This document shows, piece by piece, positions 54,520 through 64,000 of a stretch of 64,000 bases of DNA. The stretch lies in NCBI RefSeq assembly GCF_020618775.1, contig NZ_JAESVB010000012.1, forward strand, positions 1-64,000. The letters run 5' to 3'. Each line of letters begins with the position of its first letter. Position 1 is the first letter of the stretch. The notes below the pieces were generated by a model. The model made no database searches and was not told the origin of the DNA. It saw nothing but the letters and a program-made list of their open reading frames with translations. A program made the translations under genes and the position numbers. Source of the DNA: Acidisoma silvae (lineage in GTDB: Bacteria; Pseudomonadota; Alphaproteobacteria; Acetobacterales; Acetobacteraceae).

Positions 54520-54912
54520 ACAGAACCAACTTACCGTTCAAAAACTCAAGCCCCGCCGGGCGAAAACATCAACAGGCGTCTAGGCGTCACGCCGCCCACC
54601 GGCGGGTTCAGGGGAACCCCCAACCGGGTTGCGGCGGCAGATTTGGCCCGCCGGCATCAAAACGGTCTTTCGGCCAAGGGCAGCCGGCAGCAAAGACATA
54701 GACTGAGGCGGACAGGATCCAAAACCCAGCCAATAGGCGTAGGGAGGACGTACGTCTGTTTGGGTTATGTCCTGAACGGATCGCCGAAAGCCTGATGGGT
54801 CAAGCTCGAAGGTAGTGCGGGCCGGCCAGGTCCGCTGTGCAAATGGCCTAGGCCCTGGAATGCTGGCCAGGACTGCCGGATTGGCGCTGTCAGCCTATCC
54901 TGCGGCAGAAAC
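54520..54912. other. 393-bp intergenic region, no gene recognised
   Basis: Between the starts of the glycosyltransferase (left) and the end of secA (right). Several short open frames occur but none has coding composition or familiar content. A small symmetric stretch GGTTC-AGGG-GAACC is near 54606-54620. The region presumably contains the glycosyltransferase promoter. Confidence 0.5.
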
Positions 54913-54942
54913 GAAAAAGGGGAGCAGTTGCTCCCCTTTTTC
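54913..54942 (-). terminator. strong intrinsic terminator of secA (bidirectional)
   Basis: GAAAAAGGGGAGC and GCTCCCCTTTTTC form a 13-bp perfect stem with a 4-nt loop, starting 4 bp past the secA stop. The A/T ends give a T-run on either strand, so it can terminate transcription from both sides. Confidence 0.9.
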
Positions 54943-54945
54943 AGA

Positions 54946-57672
54946 TCAGGCCAGCCGGCCGTGGCATTGCTTGAACTTCTTGCCCGAGCCGCAGGGGCAA
55001 GGCGCATTGCGCGGCGTCTCGCGCCAATCGGCCGGCAGTTCCGCCAGAGAGGTGGCCTCCATCCCGGCCTGTACGGCCGGCTGGGCGTCCAACATGACGC
55101 CCAGACCCATATCGGTGCCGAAACTCTGGTTCAGAAGCTGCTCGGGATTGTTCTCGAACATCACGCCGGGCGGCGGCGGCGGTTCTGCGGACTGGGTGAA
55201 GTCGACCCGGCACAGGGTGGCCGTCACGCGATCCTTGAGGTCTTCCAGCATCGCGCCGAACAGCGCGAAGGCTTCCGACTTGTATTCGCGCAAGGGGTCC
55301 AGCTGGCCATAGGCACGAAGCCCGATGCCCTGGCGCATATGATCCAGATTGAGCAGATGCTCCTTCCAGACCTGATCCAGCGTCTGCAACAGCAGCGACT
55401 TTTCCACCATGCGCATCAGTTCGGGGCCGAAATTGGCGGCTTTCCCGGCCATCAGGGCATTGCCGGCTTCCTCGATCCGCTCACGGATATGGCTTTCGTC
55501 AATGCCTTCCTCGCGGCCCCAGTCCTCGATCGGCAGCGACAGGCCGAGCAGGCGCTCGATATCCTCGGCCAGTTCGGCGGTCTGCCATTGTTCGGCAAAA
55601 GCCTTTTCGGGAATGCGGCGGGAGACGAGTTCGTTGATGATCTCGTTCCGCATCTGGCCCACAACCTCGGAGACGTCTTCCAGCATCATGAATTCGCGGC
55701 GCTGCGCATAAACCTCGCGCCGCTGGTCGTTCATGACGTCGTCGTATTTCAGGAGGTTCTTGCGGATATCGAAATTCCGCGCCTCGACCTTCTTCTGGGC
55801 CTTTTCCAGCGCCCGGTTGATCCAGGGATGGGTGATGGCCTCACCCTCCTTCAGGCCAAGCCGCTGTAGCATGCCGCCCATCCGGTCCGAGCCGAAGATG
55901 CGCATCAGGTCGTCTTCCAGGCTCAGGAAGAAGCGCGAATGCCCGGGGTCGCCCTGACGGCCGGAGCGGCCGCGCAGCTGGTTGTCGATGCGGCGGCTTT
56001 CATGCCGCTCGGTGCCGATGACGAACAGGCCGCCGGCGGCGACCACCGCGTCATGCGCTTGGGCAACTTCCGCGATCAGCGCCGCGTCGCGCTGCGCATA
56101 TTCGGCCGGATCGGCGATAGTGGACAGTTCCAGGCGGCGGCGCATGTCGATATTGCCGCCGAGCTTAATGTCCGTGCCGCGACCGGCCATGTTGGTCGCG
56201 ATGGTCACGGCGCCCGGCGCCCCGGCCTGGGAGATGATGGTCGCTTCCTGCTCGTGGAAGCGCGCGTTCAGCACCGCATGAGGCACGCCGGCGCGGTTCA
56301 GCAATTCGCTGAGGATTTCGCTTTTCTCGATGCTGGTGGTGCCGACCAGGACGGGCTGGCCCTTGGCGCGCGTCTCGCCGATCAGCTTGGCGAGCGCGTC
56401 GTATTTCTCGGCCGCCGAGCGATAGACCTCGTCATTCTCGTCCAGACGCGAGACGGGCACGTTGGTCGGGATCTCGACGGTCGAGAGCTTGTAGATTTCC
56501 TCGAATTCGTCGGCTTCCGTCATCGCCGTGCCGGTCATGCCGGCCAGCTTCGGGTAGAGACGGAAGTAGTTCTGGAAGGTGATGGAGGCCAGCGTCTGGT
56601 TCTCAGGCTGGATGGTGACGTGTTCCTTCGCTTCCAGCGCCTGATGCAGGCCTTCCGAATAGCGGCGGCCTTCCATCATGCGGCCGGTGAACTCGTCGAT
56701 AATGATGACCTTGTCGTCGCGCGTGATGTAGTCGACGTCGCGGGTAAACAGGGTATGGGCGCGCAGGCTCTGCTGGGCATGATGCAGGATCGAGATATTG
56801 AAGGCGTCATACAGATTGCCGTCCTCGAGGACGGCAGCTTCGCGCAGCATCTCCTCCACCTTCTCGGAGCCGAATTCCGTCATCGTGACGGCCTTCTGCT
56901 TCTCATCCTTCTCGAAGGTCTCGGGGTCCAGCACGAGGATCTTCACGACCTCATCCACCTGCCGGTAGAGGTCGGAACTGTCCTCGGCCGGGCCGGAGAT
57001 GATCAGCGGCGTGCGCGCCTCATCGATCAGGATGCTGTCGACCTCGTCGACGATCGCATAGTGGAAGTCGCGCTGGACCATGTCTTCCAGGCGGTACTTC
57101 ATATTGTCACGCAGATAGTCAAAGCCGAATTCGTTGTTGGTGCCGTAGGTGATGTCGCAGGCATAGGCAGCGCGGCGCTGGCTGTCTTCCATGCCATGGA
57201 CGATGATGCCGGTGGACAGGCCCAGGAAGGCGTAAAGCTCGCCCATGGTCTCGGCGTCGCGGCGGGCCAGGTAGTCGTTCACCGTCACGACATGCACGCC
57301 GCGCCCCGCCAGGGCGTTCAGATAGACGGGCAGGGTGCCGACCAGGGTCTTGCCCTCGCCGGTCTTCATTTCGGCGATGCGGCCGTTATGCAGAACCAGG
57401 CCGCCGACCAGCTGGACGTCGAAATGCCGCATGCCGAGGACGCGCTTGGCGGCCTCGCGCACCACGGCGAAGGCTTCCGCCATGATATTGTCCAGGCCCT
57501 CGCCACCGTCCAGGTGGCCCTTGAACTCAGCCGTCTTGGCGCGCAGCGCCTCGTCCGTCAGGGCCGCGATCTGGGGCTCCAGGGCGTTGACCTGGGGCAC
57601 GATCCGCCGATAGCCTTTCAGCGTGCGGTCGTTGCTGTTTCCGAAAATGGCGCGGGCGAGAGATCCGAACAT
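54946..57672 (-). CDS. secA: preprotein translocase ATPase SecA
   Basis: 908 residues, the typical proteobacterial length. Walker A is TGEGKTL (104-110), the DEAD-like box appears in [16 protein letters not shown], and [20 protein letters not shown] belongs to the second RecA-like domain. The C-terminal zinc tail [17 protein letters not shown] (CxCxSG...CH) binds SecB and lipids. It pushes secretory proteins through SecYEG using ATP. It diverges from a parvulin gene and ends at a strong terminator. Confidence 0.97.
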   Translation of the reverse strand: MFGSLARAIFGNSNDRTLKGYRRIVPQVNALEPQIAALTDEALRAKTAEFKGHLDGGEGLDNIMAEAFAVVREAAKRVLGMRHFDVQLVGGLVLHNGRIAEMKTGEGKTLVGTLPVYLNALAGRGVHVVTVNDYLARRDAETMGELYAFLGLSTGIIVHGMEDSQRRAAYACDITYGTNNEFGFDYLRDNMKYRLEDMVQRDFHYAIVDEVDSILIDEARTPLIISGPAEDSSDLYRQVDEVVKILVLDPETFEKDEKQKAVTMTEFGSEKVEEMLREAAVLEDGNLYDAFNISILHHAQQSLRAHTLFTRDVDYITRDDKVIIIDEFTGRMMEGRRYSEGLHQALEAKEHVTIQPENQTLASITFQNYFRLYPKLAGMTGTAMTEADEFEEIYKLSTVEIPTNVPVSRLDENDEVYRSAAEKYDALAKLIGETRAKGQPVLVGTTSIEKSEILSELLNRAGVPHAVLNARFHEQEATIISQAGAPGAVTIATNMAGRGTDIKLGGNIDMRRRLELSTIADPAEYAQRDAALIAEVAQAHDAVVAAGGLFVIGTERHESRRIDNQLRGRSGRQGDPGHSRFFLSLEDDLMRIFGSDRMGGMLQRLGLKEGEAITHPWINRALEKAQKKVEARNFDIRKNLLKYDDVMNDQRREVYAQRREFMMLEDVSEVVGQMRNEIINELVSRRIPEKAFAEQWQTAELAEDIERLLGLSLPIEDWGREEGIDESHIRERIEEAGNALMAGKAANFGPELMRMVEKSLLLQTLDQVWKEHLLNLDHMRQGIGLRAYGQLDPLREYKSEAFALFGAMLEDLKDRVTATLCRVDFTQSAEPPPPPGVMFENNPEQLLNQSFGTDMGLGVMLDAQPAVQAGMEATSLAELPADWRETPRNAPCPCGSGKKFKQCHGRLA

Positions 57673-57898
57673 GATAACCTTGGGTCAGTTGGCCGGGCGC
57701 AGATGCCGGCCGCCGGCTGGCGGAATGCCCTGGTGAACCGGGCCGCGATAGCCTGGAGGGGAGCAAGTGATAGGACTCCCGCTAAATCGGGTCAACGCAT
57801 GGCTTTGTCATGTTCCGGCAAGATGGCCGCCTTGTCGTCCGGCGCCGCATCGGCCATTCTCCGCCGCCCTTGGCACCCCCGCCGGATTAGAGGTTTTT

Positions 57899-58831
57899 AT
57901 GCGCCTTTCTCGTTTGATGCTTGCAGTCCTGGCCAGCACGGCCCTGGCTTTTCCGCTCGCCGCCCAGGCGCAGACCAGCACGGCCCCTGCGGCCGCCCCG
58001 GCCGGCGCCGCCCAGAAGAACCCGGTCATCGCGACCGTGGACGGCACCGATATCTATCTGTCCGATATGCAGGACATGAGCCGCAACCTGCCGCAGCAGC
58101 TACAGAGCATGTCGCCCGAGCAGCTTTACCCGATCCTGCTGGACCAGCTGGTCGACCAGAAGGCGATGGCGATCCAGGCGCGCAAGGACGGCATGCTGAA
58201 TGATCCGGCCGTGAAGCGCCAGATCGAGGTCGGCACCGATCAGGTTCTGCAAGGCGCGCTGATCCGCAAGGCCATCGGCCCGGATATCACGCCGGACGCC
58301 GTCAAGGCGGTCTATGACAAGGACTACGCCAACAAGCCGGGCGTCGAGGAAGTCCATGCCCGCCATATCCTGGTGGCGACCGAGGCGCAGGCCGAGGACA
58401 TCATCAAGCAGCTCGACAAGGACGGCGGCAAGAACTTCGCCGATCTGGCCAAGAAGTATTCCACCGATCCGGGCAGCGTGAACGGCGGCGATCTCGGCTG
58501 GTTCAAGAAGACCGACATGGTGCCGGCCTTCGCCGATGCCGCCTTCGCCATGAAGGACAACCAGATCAGCCAGACCCCAGTGCATAGCCAGTTCGGCTAT
58601 CACGTCATCCAGGTTCTGGGCCATCGCACCGACCCGGCGCCGACTCTGGCCGATGTGCAGGACAAGATCCGCAACCAGCTGATCCAGGACGGCATCCATA
58701 AGCTGCTGGCGCAGGCCCGCGCCGCCGTCACGGTGAAGGAATTCGCGCCTGACGGTTCGCCGTTGCCGGCAGCCGGCGCCCCGGCGGCTGGCGCCGCGCC
58801 TGCCGCCGCTGCTCCCGCCAGCGGGAACTAA
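57899..58831 (+). CDS. periplasmic parvulin-type peptidyl-prolyl isomerase
   Basis: 310 residues from ATG 57899, with AGAGG six nt upstream. A Sec signal peptide ends around AAQAQ. An SurA/PrsA-like N-terminal helical region ([17 protein letters not shown]) precedes the rotamase domain, seen as [20 protein letters not shown] and [19 protein letters not shown]. The C-terminus is an Ala/Pro-rich tail. It helps outer-membrane or periplasmic proteins fold. Five nt separate it from argJ downstream, an order I know from related alphaproteobacteria next to secA. Confidence 0.9.
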   Translation: MRLSRLMLAVLASTALAFPLAAQAQTSTAPAAAPAGAAQKNPVIATVDGTDIYLSDMQDMSRNLPQQLQSMSPEQLYPILLDQLVDQKAMAIQARKDGMLNDPAVKRQIEVGTDQVLQGALIRKAIGPDITPDAVKAVYDKDYANKPGVEEVHARHILVATEAQAEDIIKQLDKDGGKNFADLAKKYSTDPGSVNGGDLGWFKKTDMVPAFADAAFAMKDNQISQTPVHSQFGYHVIQVLGHRTDPAPTLADVQDKIRNQLIQDGIHKLLAQARAAVTVKEFAPDGSPLPAAGAPAAGAAPAAAAPASGN

Positions 58832-58836
58832 GCGCC

Positions 58837-60072
58837 ATGGCCAGCATCACGAGCGTCTCTCCGCTGGCGGTTCCGCTGCCGGACATGGGTCCGATCGCAG
58901 GCGTTCGCCTGGGCTCGGCCGCCGCCGGTATTCGCTACCAGGGGCGGACGGACCTCATGATGATGGTCTTTCCTCGCGGCACCACCGTTGCCGGCGTCTT
59001 CACCCAGAATACCTGTCCGGGTGCGCCGATCGACTGGTGCCGCGCGGCGCTGGACGGCGGCCGCGCGCAGGCTTTGGTCGTCAATGCCGGCAATGCCAAT
59101 GTCTTCACCGGCAAGGCCGGCGTGGCCACGGTGAAGGCGACGGCGAAAGCCGCCGCCGAGCTGGCCGGCTGCCCGGCCAAGCAGGTTTTTCTGGCCTCGA
59201 CCGGCGTGATCGGTGAGGTTCTGCCGGCCGAGCGCATCACCGATGCCCTGCCGGCTTTGCATGAGGTGCTGGTGGAAGACGGCTGGGAAGCCGCCGCCCG
59301 CGCCATCATGACGACGGATACTTTCCCGAAAGGGGCGACCCGCACCGCCGTCATCGGCGGCACCACGGTCACCATCAACGGCATCGCCAAGGGCAGCGGC
59401 ATGATCGCGCCAGATATGGCGACGATGCTGTGCTTCATCGCCACCGACGCCGCCATCCCGGCAGAGGCGCTGCAATCTTTGTTGTCCAAGGGCGTCGGCC
59501 CCAGCTTCAATGCGGTGACCGTCGACAGCGATACCTCGACCTCCGACACCGTGCTGCTTTTCGCGACCGGGGCTGCCGGCAATCCGAAAGTGCCGGCGAC
59601 GGGCGGCTCCATGCTGCGCGACTTCCGCCGCGCGCTGGATGAAGTGATGCTGGACCTCGCCCTTCAGGTGGCGCGGGACGGCGAGGGCGCGCAGAAACTG
59701 ATCAAGATCGACGTCACCGGCGCGGTCAGCAAGCGCTCGGCCCGCGCCATCGCCTTTGCCATCGCCAATTCGCCGCTGGTGAAGACGGCGATTGCCGGCG
59801 AGGACGCCAATTGGGGCCGCATCGTCATGGCGGTCGGCAAATCCGGCCAGCCGGCGGACCGTGACCGTCTGGCGGTCGGTGTCGGCGGTACCTGGATGGC
59901 CCGCAACGGCACCGTTGTTGCAGGGTATGACGAGGCTCCGGTCGTCGCCCATATGAAGGGGCGGGAGGTTGAGATCGCGGTCGATATCGGCCTCGGCAAC
60001 GGGGAAGCCACTGTCTGGACCTGCGATCTGACCCATGGATATATCGACATCAATGGCAGTTACCGAAGCTGA
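58837..60072 (+). CDS. argJ: bifunctional ornithine acetyltransferase / N-acetylglutamate synthase
   Basis: 411 residues. The self-cleaving motif is [14 protein letters not shown]; cleavage occurs before Thr196, which becomes the N-terminal nucleophile of the beta chain. The C-terminus [20 protein letters not shown] and the end [10 protein letters not shown] are typical. It recycles acetyl groups between acetylornithine and glutamate in arginine synthesis. It overlaps the GNAT-MutT gene downstream. Confidence 0.96.
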   Translation: MASITSVSPLAVPLPDMGPIAGVRLGSAAAGIRYQGRTDLMMMVFPRGTTVAGVFTQNTCPGAPIDWCRAALDGGRAQALVVNAGNANVFTGKAGVATVKATAKAAAELAGCPAKQVFLASTGVIGEVLPAERITDALPALHEVLVEDGWEAAARAIMTTDTFPKGATRTAVIGGTTVTINGIAKGSGMIAPDMATMLCFIATDAAIPAEALQSLLSKGVGPSFNAVTVDSDTSTSDTVLLFATGAAGNPKVPATGGSMLRDFRRALDEVMLDLALQVARDGEGAQKLIKIDVTGAVSKRSARAIAFAIANSPLVKTAIAGEDANWGRIVMAVGKSGQPADRDRLAVGVGGTWMARNGTVVAGYDEAPVVAHMKGREVEIAVDIGLGNGEATVWTCDLTHGYIDINGSYRS

Positions 60073-61090
60073 TGCCCCTCCAGCGTCGGAGGTTCGGCTT
60101 ACCACCGAACGCCTGACGCTCAGGGCCGTCACGCCTGACGATGCCGAGCAGCTTCATCGCCTGCTCAATGACTGGGAGGTCTGCCGCATGCTGCAGGCCG
60201 TGCCCTTTCCTTATCCGCGTCTGATCGCCGATCAGTTCATCGCCGATTCGGTGTCGCAGCGGCTGGACGGCCGGGCCTATCATTTCGCCGTCACCGGGCA
60301 GGAAGACGGGCGGGAAAAGCTGGTCGGTGCCGTCGGGCTTACCTTGCTGCCCGGCCAGCGGCGCGCGACCATCGGCTATTGGGTGGGACGCCGCTTCTGG
60401 GGTCATGGCGTGGCGCGGGAGGCAACGGGCCGCGTGCTGCGCTGGGCGCTGGCCAATCTCGACCTTGATTCCGTGGAAGCGACGGTCGCCATCGACAATC
60501 CGGCCTCCACCGCCGTTCTGCGCGCCATCGGTTTTCGGGAAATCGGCCGGGGCGCGGAGACCTTCCTGTCGCGGGGCAACGGTTCCCATAGCGTGCTGCG
60601 TTTCGAGGCGGCGCGGGCTGACCTGGCCCCTGCACCGACCCAGTCGACGCCAGTGGCTGACAGTCTCGCGGCGGCAGCTGCGCCGCCTGGCCTGCCGCTG
60701 GTCCTGGTCGCGGCCTGCGTGCTGATCGACGGCCAGGGCCGCGTACTCATCGCCCGCCGGCCGGAAGGCCGCGCCATGGCGGGCCTGTGGGAGTTTCCCG
60801 GCGGCAAGCTGGAGCCGGGGGAAAGCCCCGAGGAAGCGCTGATCCGGGAATTGCGGGAGGAGTTGGGCGTCGATGTCGCGCGCAGCTGCCTGGCACCCTT
60901 CGTCTTCGCCTCCCACAGCTATCCCAAATTCCACCTGCTGATGCCGCTCTTCCTGTGCCGGCGCTGGCAGGGGCATCCCGTCGCCAGGGAAGGGCAGCTC
61001 CTCCGCTGGGTCACCCCGGACGAGATGATGGACTATCAGATGCTGCCGGCGGATAAACCGTTGCTGCCCTTGCTGCGGGACCTGCTGTAA
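60053..61090 (+). CDS. GNAT acetyltransferase fused to MutT-type Nudix hydrolase
   Basis: 345 residues from ATG 60053; an ATG at 60035 adds six. The N-terminal half is a RimJ-like GNAT domain ([20 protein letters not shown], and [15 protein letters not shown] for acetyl-CoA). After an Ala/Pro-rich linker of about 35 residues comes a complete Mut[21 protein letters not shown] with REUxEE intact (RELREELG). MutT cleaves 8-oxo-dGTP to protect DNA synthesis. The two activities are normally encoded by separate neighbouring genes. The start lies inside argJ, indicating translational coupling. Confidence 0.87.
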   Translation: MAVTEADAPPASEVRLTTERLTLRAVTPDDAEQLHRLLNDWEVCRMLQAVPFPYPRLIADQFIADSVSQRLDGRAYHFAVTGQEDGREKLVGAVGLTLLPGQRRATIGYWVGRRFWGHGVAREATGRVLRWALANLDLDSVEATVAIDNPASTAVLRAIGFREIGRGAETFLSRGNGSHSVLRFEAARADLAPAPTQSTPVADSLAAAAAPPGLPLVLVAACVLIDGQGRVLIARRPEGRAMAGLWEFPGGKLEPGESPEEALIRELREELGVDVARSCLAPFVFASHSYPKFHLLMPLFLCRRWQGHPVAREGQLLRWVTPDEMMDYQMLPADKPLLPLLRDLL

Positions 61091-61133
61091 GCTTTCCTCG
61101 TTGCGCTGCGATTCTGCCAAGGGGCCCAAGCCG

Positions 61134-61889
61134 ATGACCAATCCGACCGCCTGCCTGCTCGTGATCGGCAATGAAATCCTCTCGGGCCGCACGCAGGACA
61201 TCAATATCAATTTCCTTGCCCGCCGGCTGGGCCAGATCGGCATTCCGCTGCGTGAGGTGCGTGTCATTCCGGACGTGCCGGAAACCATCATCGGCACGGT
61301 GAACGAGGTGCGGGCGCGTTACGACCATGTCTTCACGACGGGCGGCATCGGGCCGACGCATGACGATATCACCGCCGAATGCATCTCCGCCGCCTTCGGC
61401 GTGCCGTGGGAAATCCATGCCGAAGCCTTCGCGCTGATGAATGCGCGCTACCCGGCGGGTGAATTCAACGCCGCCCGCCAGCGCATGGCGACGATGCCGC
61501 GCGGTTCGACGCTGATCCCGAATTTGGTCTCGACCGCGCCCGGCTTCACCATCGGCAATGTCCATGTCATGGCCGGCGTGCCGCGCATCATGCAGGCCAT
61601 GTTCGATGCGCTGGCGCCGACGCTGGAAGGCGGTCCGCCCATCATCTCCCGCGCCGTCTATGCGCTCGGCCTGCTGGAAGGCATCATCGCCGCCGACCTG
61701 GAAGCGGTGCAGAAACGCTATCCGCAGCTCGATGTCGGCAGCTATCCCTTCGCGCGCGAAGCCGGCCATGGCGTCGCCATCGTCAGCAAGGGCACCGATG
61801 TGGAAGCGGCGGAAGCCGCGACGGCTGAGGTGACGGTACTGATGGAAAAGCTGGGCCTCGCCCCCATTCAGGGCGAGCCCGCAGTTTAA
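61134..61889 (+). CDS. molybdopterin-binding-domain protein, CinA N-terminal type
   Basis: 251 residues from ATG 61134. It has the MoaB/Mog-like fold of the N-terminal half of CinA: CLLVIGNEILSGRTQDIN, then FTTGGIGPTHDDITAE, and PGVPxxMxxMF-like VMAGVPRIMQAMFDAL. The C-terminal nicotinamide-nucleotide deamidase domain of full CinA is absent, which is usual for this shorter alphaproteobacterial form. Such proteins hydrolyse ADP-ribose or FAD-type pyrophosphates in some species. The stop is followed by repeat copy D. Confidence 0.88.
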   Translation: MTNPTACLLVIGNEILSGRTQDININFLARRLGQIGIPLREVRVIPDVPETIIGTVNEVRARYDHVFTTGGIGPTHDDITAECISAAFGVPWEIHAEAFALMNARYPAGEFNAARQRMATMPRGSTLIPNLVSTAPGFTIGNVHVMAGVPRIMQAMFDALAPTLEGGPPIISRAVYALGLLEGIIAADLEAVQKRYPQLDVGSYPFAREAGHGVAIVSKGTDVEAAEAATAEVTVLMEKLGLAPIQGEPAV

Positions 61890-61903
61890 AGTCTCAGTGA
61901 AGC

Positions 61904-61983
61904 GACGTCATCCCCGCGAAAGCGGGGATCTTCTGGCTCAGGCGCCGCGATAAGAAGATGCCCGCTTTCGCGGGCATGACGTT
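61904..61983. repeat. dispersed palindromic repeat, copy D (paired units)
   Basis: Units at 61904-61934 (core TCCCCGC-GAAA-GCGGGGA) and 61953-61983 (core ATGCCCGC-TTTC-GCGGGCAT) are inverted to each other with an 18-bp spacer. Closest to copy A. It lies 15 bp after the CinA-type gene and before the DUF29 gene. Confidence 0.9.
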
Positions 61984-62000
61984 GGGGGGGAGGGAGAGAC

Positions 62001-62480
62001 ATGCCGGATCATCTCTATGACAGCGATGTCCTGGCCTGGGGCGAGCATCAGGCCGATCTGCTGCGCCGCATTTCGCGCGGCGAACAGGTGAACGAGGCAC
62101 CGGACTGGGCGCATGTGATCGAGGAGATCGAAGACGTGGGCCTCTCAGAACTCCAGGCCTGCCGCAGCCTGTTGACCCAGGCCATGGTGCACCTACTGAG
62201 GCTCTCGCGATCGCCGGACGCCGAGCCGGCTGGTCATTGGCGCATTGAGACGGCTGCTTTCTTGACCGGTGCGCGCCGTGGCTTCTCGCCATCCATGCGC
62301 CAGCGCATCGATCTGCCGGAACTCTGGAAAGATGCCGTCTATGCCGTCCGCGCGGAAGCGCCGCGAGGGCAGACACCGACTCTGCCCGATGACTGCCCCT
62401 GGACGCTGGACCTGCTGCTGTCCGATCGGCCGGACCCGCGCGACCTGGCGGCCCTCATCAAAGCTGCCGCCGAAGGCTGA
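62001..62480 (+). CDS. DUF29 family protein
   Basis: 159 residues, preceded by a purine-rich ribosome site (GGGAGGGAGAG). The family signature is visible: DSDVLAWGEHQADLLRRI early and DWAHVIEEIEDVGLSELQA. DUF29 proteins are common in cyanobacteria and alphaproteobacteria and have no established function. It is helical and soluble. Six nt separate it from the ThrE-type exporter, so they may be cotranscribed. Confidence 0.85.
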   Translation: MPDHLYDSDVLAWGEHQADLLRRISRGEQVNEAPDWAHVIEEIEDVGLSELQACRSLLTQAMVHLLRLSRSPDAEPAGHWRIETAAFLTGARRGFSPSMRQRIDLPELWKDAVYAVRAEAPRGQTPTLPDDCPWTLDLLLSDRPDPRDLAALIKAAAEG

Positions 62481-62486
62481 TAGACC

Positions 62487-63755
62487 ATGCCGGATGAGAC
62501 AGCCCAGGCGGCGGAAGCGGAAGCCGCCGGGCATTGCCTGCTGCAATTCGGCCGCATCCTGCTCCAGAACGGTGCCGATACCGGCCGCGTGCAGGTGGCC
62601 GTGCGGCGCATGGCGACCGCCCTCGGTTATGAGGCGCGGATGCTGATCTCCTATGAAGGCATGGTGCTGACCCTCGTCTCAGGCCATCACTTCGCCACCA
62701 AAATCGGCAGCCGCATTCCGGCGATGAATGTCGGCATGAGCCAGGCGGCGGCGGCCTTTCAGGTTCTGCATGACGTGGTCGGCGGCCGTTGCGATGTGGC
62801 CGGCGCGACCGCGCGGCTGGACAAGCTTGAACACAGCCCGCCCCTCTATAACCGCTATCTGGTGGCCATCGCGCTGGGCATGACGGCGGCCTCCCTCAGC
62901 CGGCTGTTCGGCGGCGACTGGATGGCCTTCATTGCCTGCTGGGTGGCCGTCGCCATCGGCACGGTGGCGCGGCAGGACTTCGGCAAGCGCGGGTTCAGCC
63001 CGGTTCTGGTGGCTTTTTTGGCGGCGGCCGTCAGTGGCATCATCGGCGGCTTCGGCGCGCGGCTGCTGGGCAGCGCTACGCCGGCTTTGTGCCTGGTGGC
63101 GCCCGGCATGGTCATCGTGCCCGGCGTGCCGCTGATCAACGGCGTGCAGGATATGCTGCGTAATCACGCCAGTATCGGCGTCGCGCGTCTTGGCTTTTCG
63201 TTCTTCGTCATCGCGGCCATCGGGCTTGGTCTGGAGGTCGGCGCGCTCGTCTCCGGCGTGCCGTTGCCGCTGGATATCCCGTCCGGCTCGGTGCCGATCG
63301 CCGAGGATGCCGTCTTCGCGGCGCTGGCGGCGCTCGGCTTCGTGCTGCTGTTCAGCGTACCGCTGCGGCTGGCCTGGGCCTGCGCCGTCTGCGGGCTGGC
63401 CAGTCACACGGTCAGGCTCGCCGTCATGCAATGGACGGGCGCCGATCTGGTGCTGGGCACGCTCATCGCCGCCCTGCTGGCCGGCGGCCTCGCGCAGATT
63501 TTCGCCCGCCGGCTGGACGCCCCGGCCGCGACCTTCGCCTTTCCCGGTGTCGTCGCCATGGTGCCGGGCATCTATGGATTTAGGACAATCGCGGGCGCGC
63601 TTCAGATCGCCGGGGCCGGTGTTTCCCCCAGCCCGGTTCTGGTCGACACGACGCTGGCTTTGGCCGTCACCGTTCTGCTGGTGACGGGGGCCATCACCAT
63701 CGGCATCGCCGTGCCGCTGGCGCTTGCCAATCCACGCGTCACCGCGCGGGTCTGA
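62487..63755 (+). CDS. ThrE-type threonine/serine exporter
   Basis: 422 residues. The soluble N-terminal part is the DUF1212-like domain (LLQNGADTGRVQVAVRRMAT), which in ThrE lies in the cytoplasm. About ten helices follow. PGMVIVPGVPLINGVQDML and the late PGVVAMVPGIYGFR are characteristic repeats of the two ThrE halves, fused here in one protein as in Corynebacterium. It exports threonine, serine or similar amino acids. It ends 7 bp before a convergent gene. Confidence 0.9.
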   Translation: MPDETAQAAEAEAAGHCLLQFGRILLQNGADTGRVQVAVRRMATALGYEARMLISYEGMVLTLVSGHHFATKIGSRIPAMNVGMSQAAAAFQVLHDVVGGRCDVAGATARLDKLEHSPPLYNRYLVAIALGMTAASLSRLFGGDWMAFIACWVAVAIGTVARQDFGKRGFSPVLVAFLAAAVSGIIGGFGARLLGSATPALCLVAPGMVIVPGVPLINGVQDMLRNHASIGVARLGFSFFVIAAIGLGLEVGALVSGVPLPLDIPSGSVPIAEDAVFAALAALGFVLLFSVPLRLAWACAVCGLASHTVRLAVMQWTGADLVLGTLIAALLAGGLAQIFARRLDAPAATFAFPGVVAMVPGIYGFRTIAGALQIAGAGVSPSPVLVDTTLALAVTVLLVTGAITIGIAVPLALANPRVTARV

Positions 63756-63762
63756 GAGGCTT

Positions 63763-64000
63763 TCAGCCCATCCGCGCCAGCCTGACGGCGGTATGCCCCC
63801 GGCTCGGCCGCAGGCTGGGCATGACCAGCAGGCAATTGTCGTAAGGCGTGCGGATATCGGTGGGGCCGTCGATCGCCAGCAGCGTATTGCGGTGGCGGAT
63901 GACCTGGCCGCCGCGATAGGGCTGCATGAAGGTGAAGCCCGCTGTCTTGGCCGTCACCACGCTGGTCACCTCGGCGAAGACGGAGCGGCGCGGCAGTGCC
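63763..64000 (-). CDS. C-terminal fragment, possibly aspartoacylase/succinylglutamate desuccinylase family
   Basis: The frame is open to the window edge, giving about 78 C-terminal residues. FMQPYRGGQVIRHRNTLLAI and TPYDNCLLVMPSLRPSRG resemble the C-terminal beta domain of M14-family deacylases of the aspartoacylase kind, as I recall from Acetobacteraceae. The zinc-binding part is outside the window, so the assignment is weak. A GTG at 63969 is an internal codon, not a likely start. Confidence 0.4.
   Translation of the reverse strand, partial: ALPRRSVFAEVTSVVTAKTAGFTFMQPYRGGQVIRHRNTLLAIDGPTDIRTPYDNCLLVMPSLRPSRGHTAVRLARMG

Noticed and set aside
54520-54912. Possible decayed gene between the glycosyltransferase and secA
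   Set aside because: No frame keeps coding composition and no familiar motif was seen. It is left as intergenic.
55939-58203. A 754-codon plus-strand frame opposite secA
   Set aside because: Antisense to secA, without recognisable domains. Its tail even runs through the real parvulin gene in another frame.

Overview
The window is a GC-rich, gene-dense stretch of chromosome from an alphaproteobacterium. I favour the family Acetobacteraceae: the housekeeping proteins look alphaproteobacterial, two proteins carry the Hint_2 (hedgehog/intein) module common in that family, and small conserved genes such as the one at 1770-2075 fit. This is inference, because there is no rRNA here. I saw no tRNA, rRNA, CRISPR array, insertion sequence or prophage.

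Layout. 1-2075: a truncated MFS exporter diverging from a GntR/FCD regulator, with a perfect TTTTGGTATACCAAAA operator between them, then a small conserved gene. 2454-7636: a tightly overlapping transport/amide operon (APC permease, AtzE-like amidase, AtzG-like small subunit, AzlC, AzlD), then an LrgA/LrgB pair. 7643-14685: an iron island with a Fur-box-like dyad, FecI-type sigma factor, FecR, TonB-dependent siderophore receptor, FhuD-like binding protein and a double-length FhuB, but no ATPase gene. 14631-19330: GNAT, a Tat-exported tyrosine-rich repeat protein, a YfeH-type transporter and a Nudix hydrolase. 19702-23820: a 1372-residue protein of AIDA-type repeats ending in Hint_2.

23817-27602: rsmD, an RluB-type pseudouridine synthase, a C26 peptidase, a small hypothetical, tadA and a hexapeptide acetyltransferase. 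27855-34211: a polyamine locus (potABCD plus an acetylpolyamine amidohydrolase) behind purD. A strong hairpin between potD and the amidohydrolase gene contains that gene's Shine-Dalgarno sequence. 34266-38246: xseA, a polytopic membrane protein and a RES/Xre toxin-antitoxin pair. 38331-41417: a hisF-hisE-ade operon. 41512-47848: a zinc-type CDF transporter, a GbsR-like regulator and an RND efflux adaptor/pump pair preceded by two TTCTAGAA palindromes exactly 30 bp apart. 48228-50699: a second Hint_2 protein with a beta-helix passenger, bracketed by inverted copies of a dispersed palindromic repeat.

50823-52188: an ECF41-type sigma factor and its carboxymuconolactone-decarboxylase-like partner, with a good match to the ECF41 promoter. 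52273-54519: a surface-sugar acyltransferase and a family 2 glycosyltransferase. 54946-63755: secA, then divergently a parvulin, argJ, a GNAT-MutT fusion, a CinA-type domain, a DUF29 protein and a ThrE-type exporter. The window ends inside a gene that may be an aspartoacylase relative.

The least explained material is the pair of Hint_2 proteins, which share an M(A/S)TITV start and lack any signal peptide, the Tat-exported repeat protein at 15192-17522, the RBS-masking hairpin in the polyamine operon, and the paired GNRA-loop repeats at four intergenic sites.
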